From an uncultured Prevotellaceae bacterium (GTDB taxonomy: Bacteria > Bacteroidota > Bacteroidia > Bacteroidales > Muribaculaceae): 5,853 bases of DNA. The notes below the pieces were generated by a model. It was given only the letters and a program-made list of their open reading frames with translations. It made no database searches and was not told where the DNA came from. The position numbers and the translations under genes are program-made. Below are positions 5,838-5,853 of the stretch, in pieces (within the stretch, counting starts at the first letter, position 1; each line of letters begins with the position of its first letter). The stretch is from contig CALZFJ010000142.1 in the NCBI GenBank assembly GCA_945645715.1, positions 1-5,853 on the forward strand, given 5' to 3'.

Positions 5838-5853
5838 TGCTCGCTCCGCTCGC

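Overview
The window looks like a chromosomal segment of a member of the Bacteroidales, perhaps Muribaculaceae; the family-level guess is inference. Four separate promoters match the Bacteroidetes sigma factor consensus (TTTG or TTG, a 19-20 bp spacer, then TAnnTTTG). None of the three protein genes has a convincing Shine-Dalgarno sequence, the tRNA gene does not encode its CCA end, and the proteins resemble Bacteroidales families. The family assignments come from reading motifs, not from a database search.

Layout, left to right. A terminator-like hairpin (4-36) overlaps the promoter of valS, which encodes valyl-tRNA synthetase (106-2805, +). valS ends at a strong intrinsic terminator (2868-2908). 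A convergent gene (2982-3695, -) encodes a Nudix protein with a C-terminal winged-helix domain, the architecture of NrtR/AraR-type regulators. A 21-bp imperfect palindrome lies at its predicted transcription start. Divergent from it is an AAA ATPase with a DUF4143-type C-terminal half (3957-5234, +). The ATPase promoter is embedded in an array of 15-bp core repeats spaced exactly 32 bp apart. A tRNA-Lys(CTT) gene follows on the minus strand (5440-5512), with its own promoter and a strong terminator. The last 130 bases hold GC-rich palindromic repeats that appear to continue past the window edge.

valS and the tRNA gene are translation housekeeping genes, each transcribed alone. The Nudix regulator and the ATPase share a 261-bp divergent intergenic region in which each promoter has its own candidate operator. 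The ATPase gene is visibly more AT-rich than valS, which fits a mobile or accessory gene family. The most interesting signal is the phased 32-bp array: its last copy fills the spacer of the ATPase promoter, and an inverted half-copy lies just past the -7 box. This looks like a multi-site operator, possibly for autoregulation, but nothing in the sequence proves who binds it.
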